34,015 bases of DNA from Nitrospirota bacterium (lineage in GTDB: Bacteria; JACPQY01). The notes under the pieces are model-generated. The model had not been told where the DNA came from, made no database searches, and was given only the letters and a program-made list of their open reading frames with translations. The stretch is from positions 1 to 34,015 of the forward strand of contig JACPAV010000036.1 in assembly GCA_016180645.1 (NCBI GenBank), given 5' to 3'. A program made the translations under genes and the position numbers. Positions within the stretch are counted from its first letter, which is position 1. Each line of letters begins with the position of its first letter. Below, piece after piece: positions 15,001-22,943 of the stretch.

Positions 15001-17050
15001 TGTCCGGGGCGGTCAGATCCACCGTCCAAGTATGGGAGGCAGGCGTAGCGTCTGCGTTCCCGGCAGCATCGACGGCGCGCGTACTGAAGCTGTGAGACCC
15101 TTCTGCCAGCGAAGTGGGTGCTGTGAAGGGCGATGAGCAGGCGGCGTACGCGGCCGAGTCGAGCTTGCACTCGAATCTAGCTGTGGATTCCGGCGACGTG
15201 AAGGTGAACGAGGCCGTGGTGGAGTTGGTCGGGTCGGTCGGCTTGCTGGTGATGGAGGTATCCGGCGGGGTCAGATCGACGGTCCACGTGAAGGTCACGG
15301 GGGTTGGATCCTTGTTCCCGGTCTTGTCCACGGCGGCAACGGAGAAGGTGTGAGACCCTTCGACGGTGCTCAGGGTGACAGGGGACACGCAGGAGGAGAA
15401 GGCGGCAGAGTCGAGGGAGCACTGGAAGGAAACGGGCGCGGACGGATTGGAATCCGTCCCTACGAATTGGAACGTGGCGGAGGTTTGGTTGGTCAGGAGG
15501 GCGGGCAAGCCCGCCCCTACGAGGGATGTATCCGGAGGCGTCTTGTCGCAATCGGCCGGGCAGGAGGCCTCGGTCTCGCCCGCCTCGCACACCTTGTTGC
15601 CGCAGACAATGGCCGGAAGTACCGTGAATTTGATCTCCGCGGGCGTCAGGTCCTTGTTGCCGATGGCGTCAGCGGCCTGCACACGAAGCGTGTGGTCCCC
15701 AGGGCTCAGGGTTCGGGGATCAGGGGTCAGGGGAGAAGCGCAGGGGGCAAAAGAGGCGCCGTCCAGGGAGCAGCGGAAGGCGCAGAAATTTTCATTGCAC
15801 GTCAGGGTTAGGGTGATTTGTTCTCCGCTCTTGATTGACGCGCCACTCGCCACTGGCAACGCGCCACTCACCGCGCTCAGCGCGGTGTCGGGCGGCGTCA
15901 AATCGACCGGCTTCACCTCTACGAGTGTTTTCACCCCTTGATCGGCGAGCTCCTTTTGGAGATTCTGAGCGAAGGACGCGGAGACGGCCTGGGCTTGTTC
16001 CTCCGTAGGCTTCTGGGCCGGGTCCTGGGCAACCTGAAGGGCCTGTTGTATCCCTGCTTCCTTCGCGATCACGGCCAACTCCACCAATGTGGAGACTCCA
16101 TCGCCATCGACGTCGGGGAGAACCACGTCGTTCAAGGCGATAGGCGTTTCTTCGATTTCGATCTCGAAAGCAGGGGTCAGGGCTCCGGGATCAGGGGTCA
16201 GTCCGGAGTCCGGCCCGCCTTGCTGATCCCCGACCCCTGAACCCTGAACCCTTAACTTCACTGTGGTTTGGACTTCGATGAGGGTTGTGGTCGCGTCCGT
16301 CGCGGGCCGAACGCGGGTGGTCAGCGTGTACAAGCCATCGGATGCCAGGGCGATCGGCAGATAGAAAGTGATCTCCATGCCCAGCGCGAGCGCATCCTGC
16401 GCTTGCCGTTTCACGCACCCTCCGCAGCCATCCCTGGCGCTCCGGGTACGGTCAGCCGTCCTGGCACCATGATTCGTGAATCGTGAATCGTCAGGAGCGG
16501 CCGTACCTGCCGCATTGTCTTGCGCGTCACTCATCACGGACCACTCGCCACTTCTTCGGGGTGGGGCCCCCGGGAGTCCCTTTCCGCCGCCGATGGCCGC
16601 GCGGACGCCCGTCCGAACGCCGGCTCGAATCCCCGTGCGAACGCCGGCGCGCACGCCTTCGGCAACTACTTGATCGTTCCACAAGATGTCTGCCGCTAAT
16701 CCGTCTTCGACCACCGCGCGAACGCCATCCTGCTGACCGGCGCGTACCCCTTGCTCAGTCCCGGCGCGCACGCCCTGTTCTGTCTCGGCACGAATGCCGT
16801 CTGTTGCAATCGTCCGAACCCCTGCCCGCACGCCCGCACGCACGCCTTCAAGGAGCGCCGCCTGCTCCGGCGTAAGCGGAATGCCGACGATTACTTCGAT
16901 CGAATCGTCCGGAATGTGATGAGAAGATTTTTTCTTCTTGTTGGAGCAGGACGAAACAAGCAGAATCGTGAGTGAGGCGAGCAGCAACGCCCATGCGAAC
17001 CCCGAGACCCTCCACGGCCGTACGATCTGGCCCTCCATTGTAGACCTCAT
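12005..17050 (-). CDS. Modular surface lipoprotein C with 14 YCF48/BNR-like blades
   Basis: A 1681-residue lipoprotein with lipobox VSSC (Cys35). The N-terminal module has GIPLTPEQAALLEG, about twelve G[VI]R units (partly as 8-residue GVRAxxxx repeats), DQVVAEG, and a canonical EF-hand loop (DVDGDGVSTLVE, residues 313-324). Ig-like and fibronectin-like domains follow. From about residue 1087, fourteen units of the form LY-VHFPVDATTGYAVG-SGTILKTT-GG--W fill the C-terminus. The last unit stops at TTTGGQ, and its missing Trp strand seems to be supplied by PAGSWAEVQ before the first unit, a velcro-type closure. Fourteen blades suggest two seven-bladed propellers. ATG 17050 overlaps the stop of the upstream small gene as ATGA, with GGGGTGG upstream. 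GTG 17059 and ATG 17038 are alternatives. Confidence 0.9.
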   Translation of the reverse strand: MRSTMEGQIVRPWRVSGFAWALLLASLTILLVSSCSNKKKKSSHHIPDDSIEVIVGIPLTPEQAALLEGVRAGVRAGVRTIATDGIRAETEQGVRAGTEQGVRAGQQDGVRAVVEDGLAADILWNDQVVAEGVRAGVRTGIRAGVRTGVRAAIGGGKGLPGAPPRRSGEWSVMSDAQDNAAGTAAPDDSRFTNHGARTADRTRSARDGCGGCVKRQAQDALALGMEITFYLPIALASDGLYTLTTRVRPATDATTTLIEVQTTVKLRVQGSGVGDQQGGPDSGLTPDPGALTPAFEIEIEETPIALNDVVLPDVDGDGVSTLVELAVIAKEAGIQQALQVAQDPAQKPTEEQAQAVSASFAQNLQKELADQGVKTLVEVKPVDLTPPDTALSAVSGALPVASGASIKSGEQITLTLTCNENFCAFRCSLDGASFAPCASPLTPDPRTLSPGDHTLRVQAADAIGNKDLTPAEIKFTVLPAIVCGNKVCEAGETEASCPADCDKTPPDTSLVGAGLPALLTNQTSATFQFVGTDSNPSAPVSFQCSLDSAAFSSCVSPVTLSTVEGSHTFSVAAVDKTGNKDPTPVTFTWTVDLTPPDTSITSKPTDPTNSTTASFTFTSPESTARFECKLDSAAYAACSSPFTAPTSLAEGSHSFSTRAVDAAGNADATPASHTWTVDLTAPDTSITAQPPNPTNTTSASFSFSAPDSGATFECEIDSGGYSACASPKVYSGLMAGSRTFQVRSKDAAGNTDASPASTAWTIDIGAPVAGTVTPANTATATHVDGSFDLSAAFSDSGSSITSCQYCKSTDGACDTEWAAAAFSSGTCSKTAIACANGETLTLNMAATDAAGNTGGGVAVTRTCDTAAPATGTVNDGTGADVSSQSSTTTMNVNWSGFSDAGSGLQRYDYNLSTTTACAGNIVATTDVALVTSKTTTSLSLVASTTYYNCVRAVDTLGQIAAWTASNGVTVVVDTTPPTFSGASSAASASATRINLTWTAATDAVSASAAIIYRICQSTTTGTCQTTFTTTYTTAAGAVSYGVDSLTTGTTYYFVVRAVDEAGNVETNTVQVSAAPVAPPTCPAGSWAEVQRKPTGMTLYGTHFVNNLTGYSVGDRGMILKTTDGGATWAVTCGASGTINRLYAVHFPVDATTGYAVGNTGTILKTTDSGAIWTAQTSGVTNNLYGVHFPVDATTGYAVGSSGTILKTTNSGATWTAQTSGTTNFLEGVHFPVDATTGYAIGGSGTILKTTNSGATWTAQTSGTTMPIYSVHFPVDATTGYAVTLSTSCGWACTNPSKVLKTTDGGTNWSAQDSPNTTTDFYTVRFVGGTTTGYIAGTGGKIYKTTDSGATWAAQTSGTTSDLWSANFPVDATTGYIVGVDGTALKTTNGGTSWADQTAGTGKILYAVHFPVSATGYAVGASGTIIKTTDSGGTWAAQSSGITTDLYDMHFPVDTTTGWAVGASGKVLKTTDGGTGWTDQSPAISNTLYGVHFLDTTAGWFVGSSGALYKTTNGGASWVSKSSGTSNQLNAIQFATSTSAFAVGVSGTIIRTTNSGNVWQTQTSGTTNLLRAIHFPVDATTGYVVGDSGTILKTSDGGTAWSSQTSGTTSAIYGVYFINANTGYVVGASGTILKTTDGGGNWISQTSGTTVLLRGVQFPGNGSTGYAVGESGTVLKTTTGGQ
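15356..15384 (-). repeat. REP-like element in an Ig-like domain of lipoprotein C
   Basis: CCTTCGACGGTGCTCAGGG and its flank encode VTLSTVEGSHTF on the minus strand. The copies at 2128-2156 and 2419-2447 encode LTLSAVEGSNTF in lipoprotein A at the same position of the domain. Confidence 0.65.
15440..15459. repeat. Palindrome of the 10260 type, inside coding sequence
   Basis: GGACGGAT-tgga-ATCCGTCC followed by CTACGA has the same 8-bp stem, four-base loop and flank as the intergenic hairpins at 10260-10350. It encodes VGTDSNPSAP within an Ig-like domain of lipoprotein C, where neighbouring domains have short linkers such as TSSEPES. Confidence 0.75.
15499..15516. repeat. GC-rich palindrome in coding sequence of lipoprotein C
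   Basis: GGGCGGGC-aa-GCCCGCCC followed by CTACGA encodes VGAGLPALL. It is the counterpart of 7393-7410 in lipoprotein B. Confidence 0.7.
15702..15736 (-). repeat. Heptanucleotide array in lipoprotein C
   Basis: The + strand reads gggctca, gggttcg, gggatca, ggggtca and ggggaga in succession. On the minus strand it encodes LTPDPRTLSPG in frame. Confidence 0.7.
16173..16257 (-). repeat. Two heptanucleotide arrays in lipoprotein C
   Basis: The first array (16173-16214) has ggggtca, gggctcc, gggatca, ggggtca, gtccgga and gtccggc. The second (16223-16257) has ctgatcc, ccgaccc, ctgaacc x2 and cttaact. Together they encode a Gly/Pro-rich linker upstream of the EF-hand loop. Confidence 0.7.
16471..16491 (-). 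repeat. Heptanucleotide array near the N-terminus of lipoprotein C
   Basis: Units gattcgt, gaatcgt and gaatcgt encode DDSRFTNHG in frame, downstream of the GVR repeats. Confidence 0.6.
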
Positions 17051-17307
17051 ATTATCCACCCCGCCGTTAGGAAATCAAACCAGTCGCCAAGATTCGGTGC
17101 AGTGAGTCTGACGCCCGCGAAGAAGGCCATGAAGGAGTAGAGCACCAGTTTCCCGAACAAGCGTATTTGCTTCTTCGTTTCCGCGGTCTTCTCCGGGTTT
17201 TTCTCAGGATGCGCGGGGCCGCCCTGATTGTTCTCAGGCGCACCGCGGACCTTGCCCGTTCCTCGGTCGGCTGTTCGATTCTTGATTGTCTTGCTCGACT
17301 CTCCCAT
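17047..17307 (-). CDS. Small membrane protein translationally coupled to lipoprotein C
   Basis: An 86-residue protein from ATG 17307, with AAGGGC directly upstream as ribosome site. A longer in-frame start at 17421 is possible but less likely. The N-terminal 45 residues are polar (many K, E, P, G). One hydrophobic segment, LVLYSFMAFFAGVRLTA (about residues 53-69), and a short hydrophobic C-terminus, FDFLTAGWII, follow. The stop overlaps the ATG of lipoprotein C as ATGA, so the two are very likely co-translated. I do not recognise a family; an accessory or anchoring role for the lipoprotein is inference from coupling. Confidence 0.7.
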   Translation of the reverse strand: MGESSKTIKNRTADRGTGKVRGAPENNQGGPAHPEKNPEKTAETKKQIRLFGKLVLYSFMAFFAGVRLTAPNLGDWFDFLTAGWII

Positions 17308-17319
17308 GCCCTTGTTGTG

Positions 17320-17336
17320 AGCAAGGCCGGTGCCAA
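17320..17336 (-). promoter_or_regulatory. Possible sigma54 promoter (-24/-12)
   Basis: The minus strand reads TTGGCAC-CGGCC-TTGCT, with GG and GC separated by 10 bp as in the consensus. It precedes the operon of the small membrane protein and lipoprotein C and faces the gene for a sigma54-type activator. The predicted +1 falls at about 17309, only 2 nt before ATG 17307 and inside the ribosome site, so it may be a chance match or give a leaderless transcript. Confidence 0.35.
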
Positions 17337-17348
17337 CAGAGTGCCCGG

Positions 17349-17378
17349 TTGAGATCGTGTAGATTATATAGTTATATA
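17349..17378 (+). promoter_or_regulatory. Divergent promoter region (kinase gene and lipoprotein C operon)
   Basis: On the + strand TTGAGA (17349-17354), 18 bp and TATATA (17373-17378) could drive the kinase gene. On the minus strand a perfect TATAAT (17368-17363) could drive the operon starting at 17307. The AT-rich core TATATA-gt-TATATA (17365-17378) is nearly palindromic and could also be an operator. Confidence 0.4.
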
Positions 17379-17455
17379 CGATAGATGGGCATAGAGACGC
17401 ACGAATGTCCTCAATGGACAATCCAAGCAGATTGATGTAAGGTGCAGCAAGTTTG

Positions 17456-20400
17456 ATGCACGATACATCAACCCTATTGGGCCGGTTCGAAATAAGACAG
17501 GAGCTTGGCCAGGGCAGTTGCGGCAGGGTGTATCGCGCCTTCGACGCTTCTCTTGGGCGAGAGGTCGCCGTGAAAGAGTTTTTCGATTCATCGGCGACGT
17601 TTGCTCACGAACTGGAGATCCTCTCCAAGATGGACCACCCGAACTTGGTGAAAGTTTTCGACCTCGCCGTGGACGAAAAGACCGGCGTCCACTACCTGAT
17701 TGAAGAGCTGATTCCCGGGACGCCAATGGATCTTTTCCTGCGCGAATCGGACGGATCTGCGCGGCTCGATGTTTTCGCCCAGCTTCTGCGCGGTCTTGAG
17801 TATTTGCACCAACGCGGGGTGATTCACCTCGACATCAAGCCGTCGAATGTCCTGGTGACGACGGAAGACCGAAGAGCGAACGGAAAGGTGCAAGCCAAGA
17901 TTCTGGATTTCGGGATTGCGGAGGAGGTGAAAAAGTTCAAGCCGCAGGGATCGTTTTCGGGGACGTTTCCGTATGTGGCTCCGGAGATGATTCGGGGAGA
18001 CGTGATCGACGGCCGCGCGGACCTATACTCGCTCGGCATGTTGTTTCATGACGTCTGCTCGCGGGTCTCGAAGCCGCACGATTCTTTATCCACTCAGCAA
18101 TGGATAAGAGCCACGTTGGACCGCAAGGCGCCGACCGTCAACGAATTCCAGGCAGACGTGCCGCCGCCGTTGCGCGAGATCCTCATCCGACTCCTGGACC
18201 CCGACCCACAATTTCGCTTCCGTTCGGCCAACCAAGTGATCCGCATTTTGAACCGGACGATGAAAACCGCTTTCCCGGTCGAGCCCGGCCGCCTGCGGCT
18301 CCCGGATTTGCCCACGACCCTTCTCACGGGCCGGCAGGCCGACTTCTCCATCCTTCAGAGGGCATACGAGACGTTCGACGCTGGCCAACGCACGTCGTAT
18401 GTCGCCGCGCTCTTGGGCGAACGCGAGCATGGGAAGTCGGCCCTCTGCCGAGGCTTCGTCCGATGGGCCAGGATGCGCGATCTAACCGCCCTCGATCTCA
18501 CGAACCCGAACGAGGGCGTTGGTGAGCTGTTGGACCGAATGATCCCCCCGGGAGAGGAGCGGACGTTCGAAACTCAGGGGACCTTCCTAAAACAGGTTTT
18601 ACCCGAACGGTTCAAGCATGCGCCGGACTTGGAGTCTCTGGAGACCGACCCCCGGCTGGAACAATCCCGACTTCGAGACAAACTCGCGGAGACATTCGGC
18701 CGTGCCCTGCGCGGGAGAACCATTCTTCTCGTGCTCGACGACATCGAAGGGCGAGGCGAGATTACGCAATTCCTTGCGCACTACCTGCTGCACTACGGGT
18801 CAAAACCTTCGGTGGGCGCCGCGGAAGGGAGGCTGTTCATCCTGCTCTCCGCGAGGAGTCCCGTCGAGGTTCCGCACGGGATCCAAGTCGATCGTCTGAT
18901 CGATCTCAAGTCGTGGGGACCGGAGGATCTCATGCGCATTCTCCCTTCTCTTTTGTTGGTTGAAATTGTACCGGAGGAGCTGGCGCGGATAATCTGGGAG
19001 AGGACCGAAGGGGTGCCGGGCCGCGTGGTGGAGGCGTTGCGGTCCCTGACCGAAACCGTTTTTCGTCCCGACGTGGACCTTCAGGCGCAGCTTGACGCGT
19101 TGACGGGGCGTGACCTTCAGGCCATCACGGGCACGCTCACCATGGGGGCCGAGCGGCTCGCAGCACTGGACGAGTCGGAACGCCGGATTCTTCAGTGGTT
19201 GTGCGTCGCCCCTGTGGAGCTGTCGGCGGACGACTTCGGCCGATTGGACCCCATCCTGAAAATCGGGACGGCGATGGCGCTCAGGCGACTCCAGGACATG
19301 GGTTGGATCGTCCCGCTCCGCAGTGGATTTCGTCCGGCAAGTGCCGTCCGGCGGGAGGCGGTTGAATCGGACATGCGACCGGAAATCCGACGAGCCCTGC
19401 ACCTCAGGTTGGGTGAAGTGATGGAGACAAGCCATCCGCGTTCCCCCTTGGAGCGCGCGGGCGAATTTTTCAGAGCGGGCGACGCCCAGCGAGCTTTCCT
19501 TACGGCTCAGGCCGAACTCCAAACCATGCTCCGACTCAGCCAGCCGGCCAGGGTCGCGCATTTCCTCGAGTTCCATCGCTCTCACGCCGACTCGCTCCTC
19601 AAAGATCAGCGCCGGACGTTCGAGAGGCTCTTGGCCGAAGCTTATCTCGCTTCGGGTGAATTTCTCAAGGCGGCGACGATTCTGGAGGAGATCTTGAAGG
19701 AAGCATCCGGCATGGACAGCGCGGTACGAATTCTCCTCGTGCGCGCGTATCGGTACGGGGGGCGCATGGATGACGCGAAGCGAACGATCGAAGAATCCCG
19801 GGCAGGGGGAACCGCGGATGGTAAGGCGGCGGTACTCCTGGATGCCCTCCTCGCGGACGTCCTGTTGGAGCAGGGGCAGTTTGAGCAGGCGGCGGCGCTG
19901 GCCGACCGCTATCTGTCTGAGGGCTGCCGCTACGAGGCGGACGAGCAGGTCGCGTTCCGCCACGTAAAAGCGAAATCACACTTCTACCGAGGCGAAACAG
20001 ACCAGGCTATCTTGCTGTTCAAGCAAAACGCCGCGGAAACGGACAAGGCGGGCGGCAAGCTCGCCCAGCGGGCACTTTCTTTAAATTCTCTCGCCACGGC
20101 GTACCTCGACCAAGGGCGTGTAGACGAGAGTCTTCAACTCCTCCACTCCAGTGCCGAGATCGCCCAGCAGATCGGCGATCTGCGGACTCTGGCGCTTTCT
20201 CAGGTGAACCTCGGGCTCGGCTACTCCGAAAAGGGCGACACGCTTCAGGCGGCCCAATACTACGAGAAAGGACTGGCAACCCTTCGGAAGATCGGGGATC
20301 AGGCCAACGAAGCGAGGACGCTTTACAACATGGGCGTGCTCCACATCCAGAGCGGCGATCTCGTCTCGGCCGAGGACGCTTTTGAGGAAGCCCTCGAACT

Positions 20401-22648
20401 CGCCCGGACTCTGAACCTGGCCCATCTCGAAGTAACCGTTCGGTTGCAGAGGGCGGAGTGCTACCTCCGAAAAAACGCTTTGAAAAAAGCTTTGGCGGAG
20501 TGCGAGAGAGCGGAGAGTCTCGCGCGGTCCCTCGGAGCCGGGCAGGAGGCGCTGCTCGGCCGGTTCAAAAAGCTTGACATCCGATTGAGTCTGGAACCAC
20601 CGGCCGTTCTGGAACCGGATCTAAATGCTGCGGTCGAGGAAATGAGCAGAACGCCCCACCCGGAACTCGAGGCGTGGGCGCTTTATCTGCGCGGCCGGCT
20701 CCAGGAGCCATCCGGTCCGGCAGCCGCGATTCAGACATTCGAGAAGGCCCTGAAAAAATGGGGCGAGTCGGGCACGGCCGACCCGGCGCTCCGGCAAAAG
20801 ATCGAATGGCGCCTGGCGGATTTGAAGGGGGCGAAAGGCCGAGCGCCTGAGATTTCCGTGGAACCTGCCGCCCGGCGGCTGGAAGGCGAAACCAAGCGGG
20901 AGCGGATGCAGCCGGCGCAGGCCGACCCTGCCCGCGCGCAGGATGCGCAAGCGGTGCAGGCAGCGACCAGGACGGTCGACTCTTCCGATGTCGTCTCTCT
21001 TCTGGAGATTGCGAGGAAAATGAACACAGCCCTGGATACCGGCGAAGTCTTGGTGGACATCCTGGATGCGCTCCTCAAGTTTACGGACGCAGATCGAGGG
21101 TTCCTGCTCCTCCGGGAGAACGACCGGTTGCAGGTGCGCGTCTCACGCGCGCGCGGAGGGACCGAGGTGTTCGGCGCCGACCACAGCTTCAGCCTCACGG
21201 TGGCCGAGGAAGCCTTGCAAAGGGGGAAGCCCGTGATCACGTTCGATGCCTACGATGACCCCCGATTCAAAGACTCCGCCAGCATTTACCAGCTTCAGCT
21301 TCGCTCGATCCTGTGCGTGCCGCTATTTCTGAGAGGCGAGCCGCTGGGCGCTCTCTACCTGGACAGCCGCGCCCAACCCGGCCGGTTCGGAGAAAAACAT
21401 ATTCCCGTTCTCACGGCCCTGAGCGACCTGGCTGCAACGGTGATCTACAAAGCGCAGCTTATCGCACAAAACATCCAAGATCAGCGGCAGCTTCGGCGGG
21501 TGGTTCGGGAGCTGAAGGAATCGAAAGAAAACATTGAAACCTTGAACGAGGAACTCACGGCGTCCAATTCGAACTTGCAAGCCCTCCTCGCGGAGAAGGA
21601 GCAGCAAATCGAGGTGGTTCAGGAACGGTTCAGCGCGCTCATTCAGGAAGAGGAACCGAAGTACCGATACGATCGCTTGGTCGGGACCAGCCGGGTGTGG
21701 CGGAAGTTGCTTCTCGTGGTGGACCGGGCGGTGGAGAGCCGCGTGGCGGTCCTGATCCTGGGGGAAAGCGGCACGGGCAAGGAGCTCATCGCGCGAGCCA
21801 TCCATTTCAATTCGGTTCGGAAGGACAAAACCTTCGTGCCGGTCAATTGCGCCGCGATCCCGCCCGATCTGTTCGAAGCGGAACTCTTCGGTCACGTAAA
21901 GGGGGCTTTCACGGGGGCGGACCGCGACAAACCGGGGCTGTTCGAAGTCGCCCATGAGGGGACGCTCTTCTTGGACGAAATCGGGGATCTGCCGCTGCCC
22001 GTTCAGGCGAAACTTCTTCGCACCTTGCAAGACGGCGTGGTGCGGCGGCTGGGAAGCACGCGGGAGGCGAAAGTGGACGCGCGCATCCTTGCAGCCACCC
22101 ACCAGGATTTGAAGGCTCGGATCAAGGAAAAAACATTCCGGGAGGACCTATTTTTCAGACTGAATGTGTTCGAGATCACGGTGCCTCCCTTGCGCGAACG
22201 GATCGAAGACATCCCCCTGCTCGCGGGCACCTTCCTTGACCAGATCGCCGGTGAAGAGGCGAAGCCCAGGAAAGAGCTCTCCTCTCAAACGATCCGGCAA
22301 CTTCAGGGCTATTCCTGGCCCGGCAATGTGCGCGAGCTGGATAATGTCGTAAGGAGGGCCTATCTGGTCACACCGGGTCCGGAGATCAAGATTGATCTTC
22401 CGAAACAGGAGGAGAAGGCGGACGGAGGAGTAAAATCCGAACTCCAGCCAAGCGGGCGGCCCCTATGGGAAACCATGAGCCATCTGAAGAAGCGGATGAT
22501 TGAAGCCGCCTTGAAAACGACGGGCGGAAATATCTCCGCCGCGGCGAGAGAGCTTCAGGTGGATAGGACCCGGCTGGCCGCGTGGATCAAAACCTACAGG
22601 CTGAAGCCATCGGGCCAAGGTCAACGCGCCCGCAAGAGAGGCGGCTGA
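17456..22648 (+). CDS. Ser/Thr protein kinase fused to NTPase, TPR, GAF, sigma54-AAA+ and Fis-type HTH domains
   Basis: A 1730-residue one-protein signalling chain. The kinase domain (about 1-265) has GQGSCG, catalytic Lys40, HLDIKPSN (H124, D126; Leu replaces the usual Arg of HRD), DFG at 151 and APE at 175. An NTPase domain follows, with GEREHGKS (about 320) and ILLVLDDIE (about 425), as in PknK/MalT-type regulators. TPR-like helices span about 640-1130, GAF about 1178-1340, then a coiled coil. A sigma54-interaction AAA+ domain has GESGTGKE (about 1436), GAFTGA (about 1484) and a Walker B near 1506. The C-terminal HTH is GGNISAAARELQVDRTRLAAW. The intact GAFTGA predicts activation of sigma54 promoters. 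ATG 17456 is preferred over TTG 17453. It is divergent from the lipoprotein C operon. Confidence 0.92.
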   Translation: MHDTSTLLGRFEIRQELGQGSCGRVYRAFDASLGREVAVKEFFDSSATFAHELEILSKMDHPNLVKVFDLAVDEKTGVHYLIEELIPGTPMDLFLRESDGSARLDVFAQLLRGLEYLHQRGVIHLDIKPSNVLVTTEDRRANGKVQAKILDFGIAEEVKKFKPQGSFSGTFPYVAPEMIRGDVIDGRADLYSLGMLFHDVCSRVSKPHDSLSTQQWIRATLDRKAPTVNEFQADVPPPLREILIRLLDPDPQFRFRSANQVIRILNRTMKTAFPVEPGRLRLPDLPTTLLTGRQADFSILQRAYETFDAGQRTSYVAALLGEREHGKSALCRGFVRWARMRDLTALDLTNPNEGVGELLDRMIPPGEERTFETQGTFLKQVLPERFKHAPDLESLETDPRLEQSRLRDKLAETFGRALRGRTILLVLDDIEGRGEITQFLAHYLLHYGSKPSVGAAEGRLFILLSARSPVEVPHGIQVDRLIDLKSWGPEDLMRILPSLLLVEIVPEELARIIWERTEGVPGRVVEALRSLTETVFRPDVDLQAQLDALTGRDLQAITGTLTMGAERLAALDESERRILQWLCVAPVELSADDFGRLDPILKIGTAMALRRLQDMGWIVPLRSGFRPASAVRREAVESDMRPEIRRALHLRLGEVMETSHPRSPLERAGEFFRAGDAQRAFLTAQAELQTMLRLSQPARVAHFLEFHRSHADSLLKDQRRTFERLLAEAYLASGEFLKAATILEEILKEASGMDSAVRILLVRAYRYGGRMDDAKRTIEESRAGGTADGKAAVLLDALLADVLLEQGQFEQAAALADRYLSEGCRYEADEQVAFRHVKAKSHFYRGETDQAILLFKQNAAETDKAGGKLAQRALSLNSLATAYLDQGRVDESLQLLHSSAEIAQQIGDLRTLALSQVNLGLGYSEKGDTLQAAQYYEKGLATLRKIGDQANEARTLYNMGVLHIQSGDLVSAEDAFEEALELARTLNLAHLEVTVRLQRAECYLRKNALKKALAECERAESLARSLGAGQEALLGRFKKLDIRLSLEPPAVLEPDLNAAVEEMSRTPHPELEAWALYLRGRLQEPSGPAAAIQTFEKALKKWGESGTADPALRQKIEWRLADLKGAKGRAPEISVEPAARRLEGETKRERMQPAQADPARAQDAQAVQAATRTVDSSDVVSLLEIARKMNTALDTGEVLVDILDALLKFTDADRGFLLLRENDRLQVRVSRARGGTEVFGADHSFSLTVAEEALQRGKPVITFDAYDDPRFKDSASIYQLQLRSILCVPLFLRGEPLGALYLDSRAQPGRFGEKHIPVLTALSDLAATVIYKAQLIAQNIQDQRQLRRVVRELKESKENIETLNEELTASNSNLQALLAEKEQQIEVVQERFSALIQEEEPKYRYDRLVGTSRVWRKLLLVVDRAVESRVAVLILGESGTGKELIARAIHFNSVRKDKTFVPVNCAAIPPDLFEAELFGHVKGAFTGADRDKPGLFEVAHEGTLFLDEIGDLPLPVQAKLLRTLQDGVVRRLGSTREAKVDARILAATHQDLKARIKEKTFREDLFFRLNVFEITVPPLRERIEDIPLLAGTFLDQIAGEEAKPRKELSSQTIRQLQGYSWPGNVRELDNVVRRAYLVTPGPEIKIDLPKQEEKADGGVKSELQPSGRPLWETMSHLKKRMIEAALKTTGGNISAAARELQVDRTRLAAWIKTYRLKPSGQGQRARKRGG

Positions 22649-22943
22649 AATAAGGACGAATCTCCTACAATTCCGACTATCGCGCATTAGCGAAACTGCC
22701 CTGAAAGCGCACACCGACCCAGCCTGGCCGTTCCTGGCGGTCTGAAGACGATTTGACGCTCCCGCAAAAGCGTCCGAAAAGAAGATCGTCATTTTATTGA
22801 GCTTGTACCCGCCATGGATTCTCAGCGGGCTCTTACGTGGCAAGAAATGTCAATCCATCCTCGAACCGTGGCTGGTCGAATCTTCACAGAATGCTTCAGC
22901 ATTGGTTCACGGCTGCGATTGACTCGAAATTGCGTAACACTTT
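22649..22943. other. Intergenic stretch between convergent genes
   Basis: No gene is supported. GACGCT-cccgcaaa-AGCGTC (near 22753-22772) could form a hairpin but lacks a following T run, so it is at best a weak terminator for the kinase gene or the recombinase. Confidence 0.4.

Noticed and set aside
18800-19963. 387-residue minus-strand ORF opposite the kinase gene
   Set aside because: It is a GC-driven shadow of the kinase gene with no recognisable domain.
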